This document shows positions 47,955 through 56,916 of a stretch of 64,000 bases of DNA, piece after piece. The translations under genes were made by a program, and so were the position numbers. The first letter of the stretch is position 1. Each line of letters opens with the position of its first letter. Source of the stretch: KBS-83 sp051025295 (lineage in GTDB: Bacteria > Acidobacteriota > Terriglobia > Terriglobales > Acidobacteriaceae); assembly GCA_051025295.1 (NCBI GenBank), contig JBMGJV010000005.1. The stretch is one strand, 5' to 3'. The notes beneath the pieces were generated by a model. That model was not told the origin of the DNA, did no database searches, and saw only the letters and a program-made list of their open reading frames with translations.

Positions 47955-48467
47955 GTGACAGACCACCCCAACCCGGATGTCACGCCCATGCCCGTAGACC
48001 GATCTCCGGGCGAGAGCCGTCGCCAGGGAGCAGGAGCCGTCGACGCGGCAGGCGAGGCGCGCCCCGAACGTACGGTGCGGCTGGTTGTCGCCGCCCTCAT
48101 CCTCCGTGGCCAGGAGGTGCTCATCTGTCAGCGCCGTCCGGACCAGCCGCTCGGATCCAAGTGGGAGTTCCCCGGCGGCAAGATGGAGCCGGGCGAGAGT
48201 GCAGAGCAGGCACTGCGCCGCGAGCTACAGGAAGAGCTCGGCATCGAAGCCACCATCAGCACGCGCATCGCGCATATCCGCCACAACTATCGCAGCGGCG
48301 GCGCCGTCGATCTGCAATTCTTCGTCGTGAATGAGTACGCAGGCGAGATCAAGAACATCATCTTCCAGGATGTTCGCTGGTGCCCCCTGCGCAACCTGCC
48401 GCAGTACGACTTCCTGACCGCCGACCGCACGCTGGTGCGCGACCTCGCTGCGGGCAAGCTGCTCTAG
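47955..48467 (+). CDS. Nudix hydrolase (MutT-like)
   Basis: A 170-residue Nudix protein. The Nudix box is GGKMEPGESAEQALRRELQEELG, preceded by EVLICQRRPDQPLGSKWEFPG, which is close to MutT. It would hydrolyse 8-oxo-dGTP or a related nucleotide. A GTG at 47955 is the longest start; ATG 47988 is possible and would drop a disordered tail. Its stop codon overlaps that of the Nramp gene (shared CTAG). Confidence 0.88.
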   Translation: MTDHPNPDVTPMPVDRSPGESRRQGAGAVDAAGEARPERTVRLVVAALILRGQEVLICQRRPDQPLGSKWEFPGGKMEPGESAEQALRRELQEELGIEATISTRIAHIRHNYRSGGAVDLQFFVVNEYAGEIKNIIFQDVRWCPLRNLPQYDFLTADRTLVRDLAAGKLL

Positions 48468-49714
48468 CTGCCGCCCCTCAGCAACTGCACCATATAGGCG
48501 ACGGACAGCACCACAATGATGCCAGCGGTCAGCCACGCCACCCCGTTCATCCAGCGCGGGTTCACATACTTGCCCATCAGGTCCTTGCGGTTGATCAGGA
48601 GCAGCATCATGATCAGGATCACGGGCAACAGCACGCCGCTCAGCACCTGCGTCTCTTCGACGACTTTCATCGGCTGGATGTGCGGCAGCAGCACCACGCC
48701 CGCGCCGCCCGCGATCAATAGTGTGTACAGCCAGTAGAACGCCGGGGCCTGCTTGAACGTTTGATCGACCCCCGACTCGAGCCCCAGCCCTTCGCAGATG
48801 GTGTACGCGGTCGAAAGCGGCAGGATGGACGCCGCGAAGAACGACGCATTGAACAGCCCTACAGCGAAGAGCAGGTATGCGTACTCACCGGCCAGGGGTT
48901 TCATCGCTTCGGCAGCTTCCGACGGCACATTGATAGCGCCCACGCCATGCACAAAGAGCGTCGCCGCGCACGCGACAACGATGAACCACGCGACCACATC
49001 GGTGAAGATCGATCCGATGATCACATCGAGGCGCGACGCGGAATAATCCTTCACCGCGATGCCCTTCTCAACTACGGAAGCCTGCAGGTAGAACTGCATC
49101 CATGGCGCGATCGTCGTGCCGATCACCGCGATCGTCATCGACACGTAGCCCGGGGTGCGCCAGACATTCTCGTGGGGCAGTTTGACGGTGGCCATCATCG
49201 CCTCGCGCCAGCTCGGGCCCGAGAGCACACCCGTGATGATGTACGCGATGTAGAAGACGCTCGCCGCCAGGAAGACCTTCTCGACGCTTTTGTAGTCGCC
49301 CTTAACCGCGAGCAGCCACACCAGGACGGCGCACACCGGCACCGAGATGTAGCGGCTGACGTGAAACAGTTCGAGCGAGCCAGAGATGCCGATGAACTCC
49401 GTCACCACGAGGCCGAAGTTCACGATCAGCAGCAGCACCATCGTGATGAATGTGGCGCGTAAGCCGAACTCTTCGCGGATGAGGTCACTCAGGCCCTTGC
49501 CCGTGACCACGCCCATGCGCGCGCACATCTCCTGCACGATCACCAGCGCCACCGTGATCGGCAGCATGGTCCACAGCAGTGAGTAGCCGAACTGCGCGCC
49601 GGCCTGCGAGTAGGTCAGGATGCCGCCGGCATCATTGTCTACATTGGCAGTGATGAAGCCCGGCCCGAGCACAGCAAGGAACAGCAGAACCCGGGTTTGC
49701 CAACGCTTCCACAT
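48464..49714 (-). CDS. Nramp-fold divalent cation transporter with altered metal-binding motifs (Mg-type candidate)
   Basis: A 416-residue, 11-helix protein of the Nramp (SLC11) fold. Its first helix aligns without gaps to MntH: GPGFITANVDNDAGGILTY, where the MntH motif DPGN reads DAGG. The sixth helix has GTTIAPWMQFYLQ, where MPH reads APW. In Nramp proteins the Met of MPH selects transition metals, and its change to Ala was shown in the family to admit Mg2+ and Ca2+. This suggests a magnesium (NRMT-like) transporter. It lies downstream of the MgtE-N/CBS gene on the same strand. Confidence 0.85.
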   Translation of the reverse strand: MWKRWQTRVLLFLAVLGPGFITANVDNDAGGILTYSQAGAQFGYSLLWTMLPITVALVIVQEMCARMGVVTGKGLSDLIREEFGLRATFITMVLLLIVNFGLVVTEFIGISGSLELFHVSRYISVPVCAVLVWLLAVKGDYKSVEKVFLAASVFYIAYIITGVLSGPSWREAMMATVKLPHENVWRTPGYVSMTIAVIGTTIAPWMQFYLQASVVEKGIAVKDYSASRLDVIIGSIFTDVVAWFIVVACAATLFVHGVGAINVPSEAAEAMKPLAGEYAYLLFAVGLFNASFFAASILPLSTAYTICEGLGLESGVDQTFKQAPAFYWLYTLLIAGGAGVVLLPHIQPMKVVEETQVLSGVLLPVILIMMLLLINRKDLMGKYVNPRWMNGVAWLTAGIIVVLSVAYMVQLLRGGS

Positions 49715-49843
49715 GCGCTCGTTGTCGTTTCCTGGGGCTGCGAAGCTTCAAGACGAGGAGCGCAGGAAACGGCGCATGCGCACAGCCCACTGCCGACCAT
49801 ACCAGAACAGCTCAGGATGGCAATCGAGGCGGCCTGGGTGAGT

Positions 49844-51103
49844 TTAGCCCCGACCGCGGAGGAACGAGATCACATCATCGGCCTCGATGATGCCGACCAA
49901 CCGGTCGCCACTGTTCACCACGGGTAGCGTGCGCAGGTTGTACTTGTCGAACAGCTCTGCCACCTGATTTTCCTTCGCATCCACGCGGCAACTGATCACC
50001 TGCGCCTCGCTCAGCACGGATAACCGCGTCTCAGGCCGTGCCAGCATCAGGCGCAGCAGCGGTACTGTGCCCTTGAATACCTCATGCGAGTCGGTGAGGT
50101 AGACCTCGCTCACGTTGTCGGGATCGCCTTCGAACTGTCGCAGCGCCTCGATTGCCTCGCTAACGCTCGCCTCGGCCCCCACCGCGACGAAATCGGTGGT
50201 CATGTAGCCGGCCGCCGAGTCCTCACGGAACTCGAGCAGCTCCTCGACCTCCTGCCGCTCTTCCGGCTCCATGCTGTCGAGAATTGCGTCTGAGTGCGCC
50301 TCTGGCAGATCGGCCAGCAGATCGGCAGCGGCGTCGGGATCCATCTCCTCGACGATGTCTGCCGCACCCTCGGAGTCGAGTGACGAGATCAGCGCACGCT
50401 GCAGCCTGGGATCGACCTCCTCGAGCGCTTCGGCCGCGACGTTTTCATCGAGGCTATGGAAGACGGCCTCGCGCTCTGCCGGCGCAAGATCTTCAAGGAT
50501 GTCGGCGATGTCGGCCGGGTGCATCGCCGCGAGCTTCTCGTGCTCGATCTTGAGTCGCACTCGACGCGCGGGGTCGACCTCGATCACATCGACGAACTCC
50601 CAGGGAATGACACGCGCCGGCAGTCGCCGCGAGACCGCGGCCACACGCGCCGAAGGCAGCAGGCCCTTCAGCAGTCGCCGTGTCGCTCCACGTAGCCCGA
50701 CCTCCACCTGCGTCACGCGCAGCGGCGTCGCCCCGGCCAGCGGCGCCTGCCAGCAGAGGTCCACATCATTCACGCGGACGACCTTGCGTCCGTGCACATC
50801 AATGATTTGCCGATCGAGCAGATCCTGCCGCAGCAGCAGCACGTTCTCCTGCCGTTCGGCGGAGAGCGGCTGCGCGTCGGCCGACATAGTCAACCCACCA
50901 GCCGGCGTGGGCCGCAGCCCATCAATCAGGATGTATTCGCGGCCGCGCGTTCCTTTGAGAACGAGCGCCAGCACGCGGCCGGCTTCCTGCCCTGTGCCGA
51001 CGGCCACATCGGCGACGCGCCCGCGCATCTGTCCGGTCGCATCGACGACCGGCGTTCCCTCAAGCAGTGTGAGACTGCTCTCTTCTGTGCAGGCCACGTG
51101 CAT
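49844..51103 (-). CDS. Soluble MgtE-N/CBS magnesium-sensor-like protein
   Basis: A 419-residue cytosolic protein. The N-terminal half (to about residue 185) has two PRC-barrel-like modules (GQMRGRVADVAV, DVHGRKVVRVNDV). Residues about 190-290 are an MgtE intracellular N domain of acidic helices (LHPADIADILEDLAP-type repeats: MHPADIADILEDL, MDPDAAADLLADLPEAHSD). Two CBS motifs follow (GYMTTDFVAVGAEASV, LRTLPVVNSGDRLVGII). MgtE uses this part to sense Mg2+ and gate its channel, but here no membrane domain follows. The gene precedes the Nramp-like transporter by 129 bases. Confidence 0.85.
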   Translation of the reverse strand: MHVACTEESSLTLLEGTPVVDATGQMRGRVADVAVGTGQEAGRVLALVLKGTRGREYILIDGLRPTPAGGLTMSADAQPLSAERQENVLLLRQDLLDRQIIDVHGRKVVRVNDVDLCWQAPLAGATPLRVTQVEVGLRGATRRLLKGLLPSARVAAVSRRLPARVIPWEFVDVIEVDPARRVRLKIEHEKLAAMHPADIADILEDLAPAEREAVFHSLDENVAAEALEEVDPRLQRALISSLDSEGAADIVEEMDPDAAADLLADLPEAHSDAILDSMEPEERQEVEELLEFREDSAAGYMTTDFVAVGAEASVSEAIEALRQFEGDPDNVSEVYLTDSHEVFKGTVPLLRLMLARPETRLSVLSEAQVISCRVDAKENQVAELFDKYNLRTLPVVNSGDRLVGIIEADDVISFLRGRG

Positions 51104-51159
51104 GCGAGCCCGAGTCTATCAGTCGCCGTCGCAACGAACGAGGAGGCGGCGACGAGCTC

Positions 51160-51576
51160 TTAATGTAGTGAGGTCGGCGGTTCGTGAATGTGGTGGATCA
51201 CGATGGTGTCGTCTTTGAACTCCACGCGGTCGTAGTCGCGACCCTTCGACGCCACGTAGCAGCCGCACTCGGTGTTCGCATGGTGCGCCAGGCTGATGCC
51301 GTCCTCGGTGCCCTTCAGTTCGCGATCCGCCCGGGCCAGCTTCATCTGCGCATCGCTCGCCGCCTTGGTCGTAGCGTCGGACTTCTGCGCGTCCTGAGCT
51401 TTCTGCGCAGCATCTGCCTTGGCCTGCGCGTCCGCGACTTCGGACTTGGCCTCGGCTAATTGCTTCTGTTCGTCGGGGGTGAGCTTTTCTGTCCGCACCT
51501 CGGGAGGCGGCGGAGTGCTGGGCGGGGGCGCCAGTTGCGGCATGCCGGAGAGCAGGAGAAACAGCAGCATCGACAT
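51160..51576 (-). CDS. Hypothetical protein with helical linker
   Basis: A 138-residue protein. A short hydrophobic start (MSMLLFLLLSG) is followed by a Pro-rich stretch, a long Ala/Lys/Asp-rich helix (about 30-90), and a tail with HHANTECGCYVASKG and IVIHHIHEPP. The N-terminus could be a signal or anchor. I do not recognise a family. It is upstream of the MgtE-N gene on the same strand, 56 bases apart, so it may be co-transcribed. Confidence 0.55.
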   Translation of the reverse strand: MSMLLFLLLSGMPQLAPPPSTPPPPEVRTEKLTPDEQKQLAEAKSEVADAQAKADAAQKAQDAQKSDATTKAASDAQMKLARADRELKGTEDGISLAHHANTECGCYVASKGRDYDRVEFKDDTIVIHHIHEPPTSLH

Positions 51577-51722
51577 AGGCTCATCCTATCTCGGGCTTGA
51601 GGTGACCATCATCAACCTTAGTTTCCTTGACATAGCGCCGGGCCGCAAAGCACACTGCCGAAACACAATGTATCGTCTGCAATGGGACAGCGGGGCAGGC
51701 AGATACCGCACGAGGAGCGAGA

Positions 51723-52151
51723 GTGACCGGATCCCAGGCGACGCGTATCAGCTACACACTCGACTCTTCCCTTGACAGCGTGAACCGGGTCGAGCACACG
51801 GCAACCGAGATGGCGCAGAAGGCCGGCTTCGATGAAGACGAAATCTTCCGCATCTCCATGGCAGCCCGGGAGGCAGCCGTGAACGCCGTACTGCACGGCA
51901 ACAACTACAGCCCGGACAAGCGCATCACCGCCTCGTTTGAGACCACGCCCAAGTCGCTGGTGATCAAGGTCGCAGACCAGGGAGCCGGACTCGATCCCGC
52001 CACCCTGCCCGACCCGCTTGCCCCCGACAACCTGCTGCGCGGCTCCGGTCGCGGCATCTTCCTGATCCGCTCCTTCATGGACGAGGTGGAGTTTCGCCAA
52101 CTCAACCCTGGCCTGGAGCTGGTCCTTATCAAGCACCTCGCAAGTGCCTGA
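51723..52151 (+). CDS. RsbW-like anti-sigma/serine kinase ATPase
   Basis: A 142-residue GHKL-type ATPase. Motifs: AAREAAVNAVLHGNNYSPDK (N box), KVADQGAGLDP (G1) and SGRGIFLIRSFMD (G2), as in RsbW/SpoIIAB. Such proteins bind and inhibit a sigma factor or phosphorylate a STAS partner. The GTG at 51723 follows GAGG. The STAS gene follows after 51 bases. No sigma factor gene is nearby. Confidence 0.85.
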   Translation: MTGSQATRISYTLDSSLDSVNRVEHTATEMAQKAGFDEDEIFRISMAAREAAVNAVLHGNNYSPDKRITASFETTPKSLVIKVADQGAGLDPATLPDPLAPDNLLRGSGRGIFLIRSFMDEVEFRQLNPGLELVLIKHLASA

Positions 52152-52202
52152 CCCGCGTGGTCAGGCAAGCGCAACAGCGCAGTCATTTTCAGGAGGAACA
52201 CT

Positions 52203-52550
52203 GTGAGCATGAAAATCTCGACTCGTCAGGTCGACGGAGTCACCGTATTGGACACGAGCGGACGCATCACGCTCGGCGAAGGCAGCGTACAGGTCCGTGA
52301 TGCCGTGCGCGATCTCCTCGCCAAGGGACAGAAGCACATCCTCGTGAACCTCGGCGATGTGAACTACATCGACAGCTCCGGCATCGGCGAGCTGGTCAGC
52401 GCCTTCACCACGGTCAAGAACCAGGGCGGCGAGCTCAAGCTTCTCAACCTGACCCGCAAGGTGCACGATCTGCTCCAGATCACGAAGCTCTACACCGTCT
52501 TCGACGTCAAGGACGACGAAGCCAGCGCTATCGCCTCCTTCAAGAAGTAG
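52203..52550 (+). CDS. STAS-domain anti-sigma factor antagonist
   Basis: A 115-residue STAS protein. The phosphorylatable Ser is in NYIDSSGIGELV. The beta-sheet start is KISTRQVDGVTVLDTSGRI. A GTG at 52203 is 8 bases after AGGAGG; ATG 52209 is an alternative. With the kinase gene just upstream it forms a partner-switching pair; a dephosphorylating phosphatase and target sigma factor are not in the window. Confidence 0.9.
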   Translation: MSMKISTRQVDGVTVLDTSGRITLGEGSVQVRDAVRDLLAKGQKHILVNLGDVNYIDSSGIGELVSAFTTVKNQGGELKLLNLTRKVHDLLQITKLYTVFDVKDDEASAIASFKK

Positions 52551-52585
52551 CTGCTCAGGCAGTCGCTCCACGAACGAGTGTCTTC

Positions 52586-52618
52586 GCAGAAAGGCTGCCC
52601 CACGGGCAGCCTTTCTGC
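52586..52618. terminator. Strong terminator between STAS gene and SDR
   Basis: GCAGAAAGGCTGCCC and GGGCAGCCTTTCTGC make a perfect 15-bp stem with loop CAC. Both strands have A/T-rich bases in the stem base, and it lies between two convergent genes, so it should stop transcription both ways. Confidence 0.8.
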
Positions 52619-52638
52619 GTTTCTGCGCCACCGCGCCG

Positions 52639-53379
52639 TCACACAGCGTTGATGCCGCCGTCCACAAACAGCTCCACGCCAGCTACGTAGCTCGAGTCGT
52701 CCGACGCGAGAAACACCGCTGCCTTCGCGATGTCGCTGCCCTCGCCGATCCGTCCTCTGGGCACCATGCTCGTGACGTACGCCAAGACCTGCGGATCGCC
52801 CGCCAGGGTCGCTGCATTGCCGGGAGTGTGGATCGGGCCCGGGCTGATGACGTTCACTCGCGGTCCCGTGCCGCGGAGCTCGGCGGTGAAGCCCCGGGCA
52901 AAGCTGCGTACGGCTGCCTTGGTCGCGCCATAAATCGACATCCCCGGAAAGCCGGAGCTGCCGATAAACGAGCCGTTCAGAATGATGGACCCACTCTGGT
53001 CCATCAGCGGCAAGGCCTTCTGCATGGTGAAGTACACGCCCTTCACATTGATATCCACGCAGTGGTCGTAGAACTCTTCGGTGACCTGCTCCTGCGGCTT
53101 CTGCTCATACACGCCCGCGTTCGCAAACACCACATCGAGGCGGCCCTTCTTCGCCTTGATCTCCGCATAGAGCCGGTCCAGATCCGCCAGCTTGCCGGAA
53201 TCGGCCTGAATGCCGGCCGACTGCGCCCCCAGCTCCTTCACTGCCCGATCCAACGGCGCATCCCGGCGTCCGGTGATGAACACAAACGCACCTTCCCGGA
53301 TGAACTCCCTCGCCGTGTCCAGCCCCATCCCCTCACTGCCGCCCGTCACGAGCGCGATCTTCCCGTCCAACTTTCCCAT
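52639..53379 (-). CDS. Short-chain dehydrogenase/reductase
   Basis: A 246-residue classical SDR: TGGSEGMGLD, FANAGVY, the catalytic Ser in LNGSFIGSSG, YGATKAA and PGPIHTPG. FITGRR after the cofactor motif suggests NADP. The substrate is unknown. It is divergent from the AraC gene, a common arrangement where the regulator controls the dehydrogenase. Confidence 0.9.
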   Translation of the reverse strand: MGKLDGKIALVTGGSEGMGLDTAREFIREGAFVFITGRRDAPLDRAVKELGAQSAGIQADSGKLADLDRLYAEIKAKKGRLDVVFANAGVYEQKPQEQVTEEFYDHCVDINVKGVYFTMQKALPLMDQSGSIILNGSFIGSSGFPGMSIYGATKAAVRSFARGFTAELRGTGPRVNVISPGPIHTPGNAATLAGDPQVLAYVTSMVPRGRIGEGSDIAKAAVFLASDDSSYVAGVELFVDGGINAV

Positions 53380-53490
53380 GTCACTCTCCTGTGTCGACCT
53401 GCCAATTAGAGCGCAGCGGGCTCACGCAGGAATTGCACAATCCGCCATGACGTTTGCCGGATCCTCCAGTTTCTCGCATCCTCGGCGTGC

Positions 53491-54498
53491 GTGCTGAGTC
53501 CAACCAGAACAGTGATCCCGAACCAGGAGCCTCGCTCGCCCCATCGTCTGGCGCACACCATCAGCCGCCTCTGCGCGGCGGACGGCTATCACGCAACCGC
53601 GATCCCGGGCTACTACCTCGCGCGGTTTACGACGACGGACCTGCCCCGGACAACGCTCGATCAGGCTGTGTTCTGCATCGTGGCCCAGGGAGCGAAGTCC
53701 ATACTGCTAAACCAGCAGCGCCTGATGTACGACCCATTTCAATACCTGCTGGTCTCGCTCGACCTGCCGCTGGTCGGGCAGATCGAAGAGGCGAGCCGCG
53801 CCAAACCCTTTCTCGGCGCAAGCCTGGTGCTGAATTTCGAAGAGATTCGTGAGCTGATCGAGAGCTGCCCTCTGCCCCGGCAAACCGCGCCGCCACTCCG
53901 CCCTGGCCTGATGGTCGGCTCCATGGATGAGGAGCTGCTCGACGCGGTGACCCGGCTCACAGTGCTGCTCGGGCAGCCAGCGCAGATCGCGGTGCTCGCG
54001 CCCCTGATCCGCCGCGAGATCTACTACCGCCTGTTGGTCGGAGAACAAGGTGGACTGCTACGCAGCATGGCCGTCGATCACGGCAAGGTGCAGCGCGTGG
54101 CCGCCGGCCTCGGCTGGCTCAGACGCAATGCCGCGCGACGCATCCGCATGGAAGAGCTCGCGCGCGAAATGCACATGAGCGCCTCCGCCATGCATAGCTG
54201 GTTCCGTGCCGTGACAGGCATGAGCCCGCTGCAATTCCAAAAACAACTACGGCTGCAGGAGGCGCGCCGTCTGCTGCTCGCAGAATCGCTCGACGCAGGA
54301 AATGCCGGTCGGCGCGTCGGCTACGAGAGCGCCTCGCAGTTCAGTCGCGAGTATCACCGGTTCTTCGGCGCTCCGCCATTGCGGGATGTGGAGCGCCTGC
54401 GTGCTGCTCTCACCGGCACGCTGGCCGCCGACAATGGCCACGCCAATCTGGAGCGAGTGGCTGCTCCCGTCGCGGCCGATCGCACAGCAAGCGCCTAG
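53491..54498 (+). CDS. AraC-family transcriptional regulator (YqhC-like)
   Basis: A 335-residue regulator. The N-terminal cupin-like sensor (AraC_N type; VFCIVAQGAKSILLNQQ) is followed by the C-terminal pair of helix-turn-helix motifs: MEELAREMHMSASAMHSWFR and GYESASQFSREYHRFFGAPP. The start GTG at 53491 lies about 110 bases from the start of the divergent SDR, which it probably controls. No ligand can be inferred. Confidence 0.88.
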   Translation: MLSPTRTVIPNQEPRSPHRLAHTISRLCAADGYHATAIPGYYLARFTTTDLPRTTLDQAVFCIVAQGAKSILLNQQRLMYDPFQYLLVSLDLPLVGQIEEASRAKPFLGASLVLNFEEIRELIESCPLPRQTAPPLRPGLMVGSMDEELLDAVTRLTVLLGQPAQIAVLAPLIRREIYYRLLVGEQGGLLRSMAVDHGKVQRVAAGLGWLRRNAARRIRMEELAREMHMSASAMHSWFRAVTGMSPLQFQKQLRLQEARRLLLAESLDAGNAGRRVGYESASQFSREYHRFFGAPPLRDVERLRAALTGTLAADNGHANLERVAAPVAADRTASA

Positions 54499-55070
54499 AA
54501 CTTCACCTGCGGCGCGTTGCGGGCTCCCTCGCTCGCCTGGAAGTACGCGTTATTCACGTGGTAGCCAGCCATGCCCGCCCAGATGCTGTTGGGAAACTGC
54601 TGGATGAACGTGTTGTAGTCGCGCAGCGTCTGGTTATAGCGGCGGCGCGCTACCTGGATGCGGTTCTCCGTCCCTTCCAACTGATCCTGCAGCGAGAGGA
54701 AGTTCTGGTTCGCCTTCAAGTCGGGGTACGCCTCGGAGATGGCCAGCAGCCGTCCCAGCGCCGAATCGAGCCGCCCGTTCGCCTGGATCTTCTCCTCGGG
54801 CGAGTGCGCATTCAGCAGGCCGGCGCGCGCGTTCGCAATGTCCGCAAACACGGTCTCCTCGTGCTTCGCGTAGCCCTTCACGGTCTCGACCAGGTTCGGG
54901 ATCAGGTCAGCGCGGCGCTGCAGGGTCGTATCGATGTTCGACCATGCCTCCTTCACATCGCTGTCCTTCGCCACCATCTGGTTCTTCGCGCTCACATAGC
55001 TGCCGCCCACCAGCAGCAGCACAACCACGACCACTGCCAATCCGACCAGCCACCCCATGCCACGTTTCAT
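54495..55070 (-). CDS. LemA-family membrane protein
   Basis: A 191-residue protein with one N-terminal membrane helix (LVGLAVVVVVLLLVGGSYV), then a helical LemA domain: VKEAWSNIDTTLQRRADLIPNLVETVKGYAKHE, and VARRRYNQTLRDYN. LemA proteins are paired with YgcG-type TPM proteins in membrane maintenance. It follows the ygcG gene on the same strand, 42 bases later, and ends 4 bases inside the end of the AraC gene. Confidence 0.9.
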   Translation of the reverse strand: MKRGMGWLVGLAVVVVVLLLVGGSYVSAKNQMVAKDSDVKEAWSNIDTTLQRRADLIPNLVETVKGYAKHEETVFADIANARAGLLNAHSPEEKIQANGRLDSALGRLLAISEAYPDLKANQNFLSLQDQLEGTENRIQVARRRYNQTLRDYNTFIQQFPNSIWAGMAGYHVNNAYFQASEGARNAPQVKF

Positions 55071-55112
55071 CGTGTGTCTCGCTCCTTACGCTGTGTGCAG
55101 CTTACCGTGTCA

Positions 55113-55901
55113 CTAAAACGACGCTCCGCCACCACCCGAATCGCCACCACCGCCGCCACTAAATCCGCCACCGTCGCCACCACCGCCGCCCCATCCACCG
55201 CCGCCACCGAAGCCCCCGCCCCAACCACCCCAGCCGCCGCCACCACGGTAGTAGCCGCCTCTGCGGCGAAAAAATCGCCCAAAGAAGAAAAGCAGCAGGA
55301 TGCCGAAGAAGATGAGCTGGATGATCCCCGGGCTGGAGGATTGCGGTGCCTGCTCGGCCGGCAGCTCCCGCGTGCCTGCCAACGTGACGTTCGCGTTCTT
55401 CGCGATCACGCCAGCCAACTCCTGGCTGCCCTCGCTGACCGCGCTGTTGAAGTCATTGTTCTGAATCGCAGGGCGAATGCCGCGGCCGATGCGGCCGGCG
55501 AGGCTGTCCGGGACTACGCCCTCGAGACCGAGACCGACCTCGATGCGACCACGGTGAACGTCCGAGACCAGCAGCAGCAGAATGCCGCGATTCGTCTTCT
55601 TCTCACCGATGCCCCACTTATGGAAGAGGTCATTCGAGAACTGCTCGATCGGCTCATCTTCGAGCGAACGGATGGTCACTACGAAGAGTTGCGCGTGCGC
55701 TTGCTGTTCCAGTTGCAGGCAGAGCGCGTCCGTCGACGACTCAACATTCGGCGACAGCACGTGTGCGAAGTCACTGACATAGTTGGTCGGGGCGGGGAGC
55801 TGGTCCACGCGCTCCGCATGAACGACCGGCAGCAGGAGCCAGCCGGCGAACAGGAGGAACAAGATGACCCGCACACAAGAGGAGAAAGCGCGCACACTCA
55901 C
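55113..55901 (-). CDS. TPM-domain (YgcG-like) membrane protein
   Basis: A 262-residue protein with a GTG start at 55901. After a signal peptide, the TPM domain shows YVSDFAHVLSP, VVTIRSLEDEPIEQFSNDLFHKWGIG, GILLLLVS and GLGLEGVVPD. One membrane helix (IIQLIFFGILLLFFFG) is followed by basic FRRRGGY and a Gly-rich tail ending GGGGASF. It is the usual partner of LemA, and the two genes form an operon. Confidence 0.9.
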   Translation of the reverse strand: MSVRAFSSCVRVILFLLFAGWLLLPVVHAERVDQLPAPTNYVSDFAHVLSPNVESSTDALCLQLEQQAHAQLFVVTIRSLEDEPIEQFSNDLFHKWGIGEKKTNRGILLLLVSDVHRGRIEVGLGLEGVVPDSLAGRIGRGIRPAIQNNDFNSAVSEGSQELAGVIAKNANVTLAGTRELPAEQAPQSSSPGIIQLIFFGILLLFFFGRFFRRRGGYYRGGGGWGGWGGGFGGGGGWGGGGGDGGGFSGGGGGDSGGGGASF

Positions 55902-55954
55902 ATTCTATTCGGTGGCTTGCACTGAGTTGTCAGCGACTCCGGGCGCACAAAAAA

Positions 55955-55980
55955 CGGGCGCCCCTGTACGAGGGCGCCCG
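55955..55980 (-). terminator. Terminator of the DUF4142 gene
   Basis: CGGGCGCCC and GGGCGCCCG form a 9-bp stem with an 8-base loop. On the minus strand it is followed by TTTTTT, a classic rho-independent terminator 18 bases after the DUF4142 stop. Confidence 0.88.
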
Positions 55981-55997
55981 CTGTGAGGAGCAAGTGG

Positions 55998-56666
55998 CTA
56001 CTTCGAGCTCTTGCCGCCGCCGCCATTTACCTGCTGATTCAACTGCTGCGCGAGCTGCAGATGCTGCTGGATCACCTGGCTGCCCTGGGTGACCACTTGC
56101 TTCAACTGCGGGTCCTGCGTCGTGCTCTGTTCCCGCTGGAACTCCATGTTGTCCTTCTTGTGATCGGCCAGCATGTCCTTGGCGTAAGCCTTATCGAAGG
56201 CGTCCCCATTCAGGGACTTCATCTTGTCCATCTTCTTCATATCGCCGCTCGGGGGACTGTCGGGCACCGTCACGCCCATCTGTTCGGCCACCGGCTTCAT
56301 CTGGTCGATCAGCTTCGTGTGGTCGTCGACCATCTTCTGCGCAAACTGCTTGACCTGATCATTGCTACTCTTCTCAAGCGCCAGCTTGCCCATTTGAACT
56401 TCGCTCATGCTGCCGCCGAGCGCTTTCTTGACGAAGGCCTTATCCATTCCCTTGCTGCCGGTGTTCTGGGTCACGCCTTGACCCATCCCGGGCTGATCCT
56501 GCCCTGCGGCCATGCTGCCCGGGCCGCCGGTCGACTGCGACGCCGAGCCCTGCTGTCCGCTGCCTCCTGCGCTTCCCGTCGCGCCCGTGCTGCCGGTCTG
56601 CGCCCACATGGGGCTGGTACAAAGTGCCGCGGCCATGGCCAGAGTCCACATTCGATTGCTTCTCAT
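55998..56666 (-). CDS. Exported DUF4142 protein
   Basis: A 222-residue protein. ATG 56666 follows GGAGG. The signal peptide ends near SPMWAQ. A Gly/Ser/Gln linker follows, then the four-helix DUF4142 domain: DKAFVKKALGGSMSEVQMGKLALEKS, VKQFAQKMVDDHTKL and KDMLADHKKDNMEFQREQ. This ferritin-like bundle is common in exported acidobacterial proteins; its function is not known. It is divergent from the oligopeptidase B gene. Confidence 0.87.
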   Translation of the reverse strand: MRSNRMWTLAMAAALCTSPMWAQTGSTGATGSAGGSGQQGSASQSTGGPGSMAAGQDQPGMGQGVTQNTGSKGMDKAFVKKALGGSMSEVQMGKLALEKSSNDQVKQFAQKMVDDHTKLIDQMKPVAEQMGVTVPDSPPSGDMKKMDKMKSLNGDAFDKAYAKDMLADHKKDNMEFQREQSTTQDPQLKQVVTQGSQVIQQHLQLAQQLNQQVNGGGGKSSK

Positions 56667-56916
56667 GATTCCTCCGTGTTGCTGTTTGAGTCGTGTTGCT
56701 GTGAGTCTTTCGACGCGGGCTCCGCACCTGCTCTCGAATTGTGCAGAGCACATGACGGCGCAGTGCCGTCGCAGACGCCCGTACGCCTGCTAGATAAGTA
56801 GCCCACCGTGGCACGATCGTTGCCCGCACTTCAGCGAAACTGCTCCTCGCTGCTCGATACCACGCAGTCACACAAGGCAACCCTTCGCGCTGAGAGCAAG
56901 CAGCTATCCTGAAGGC

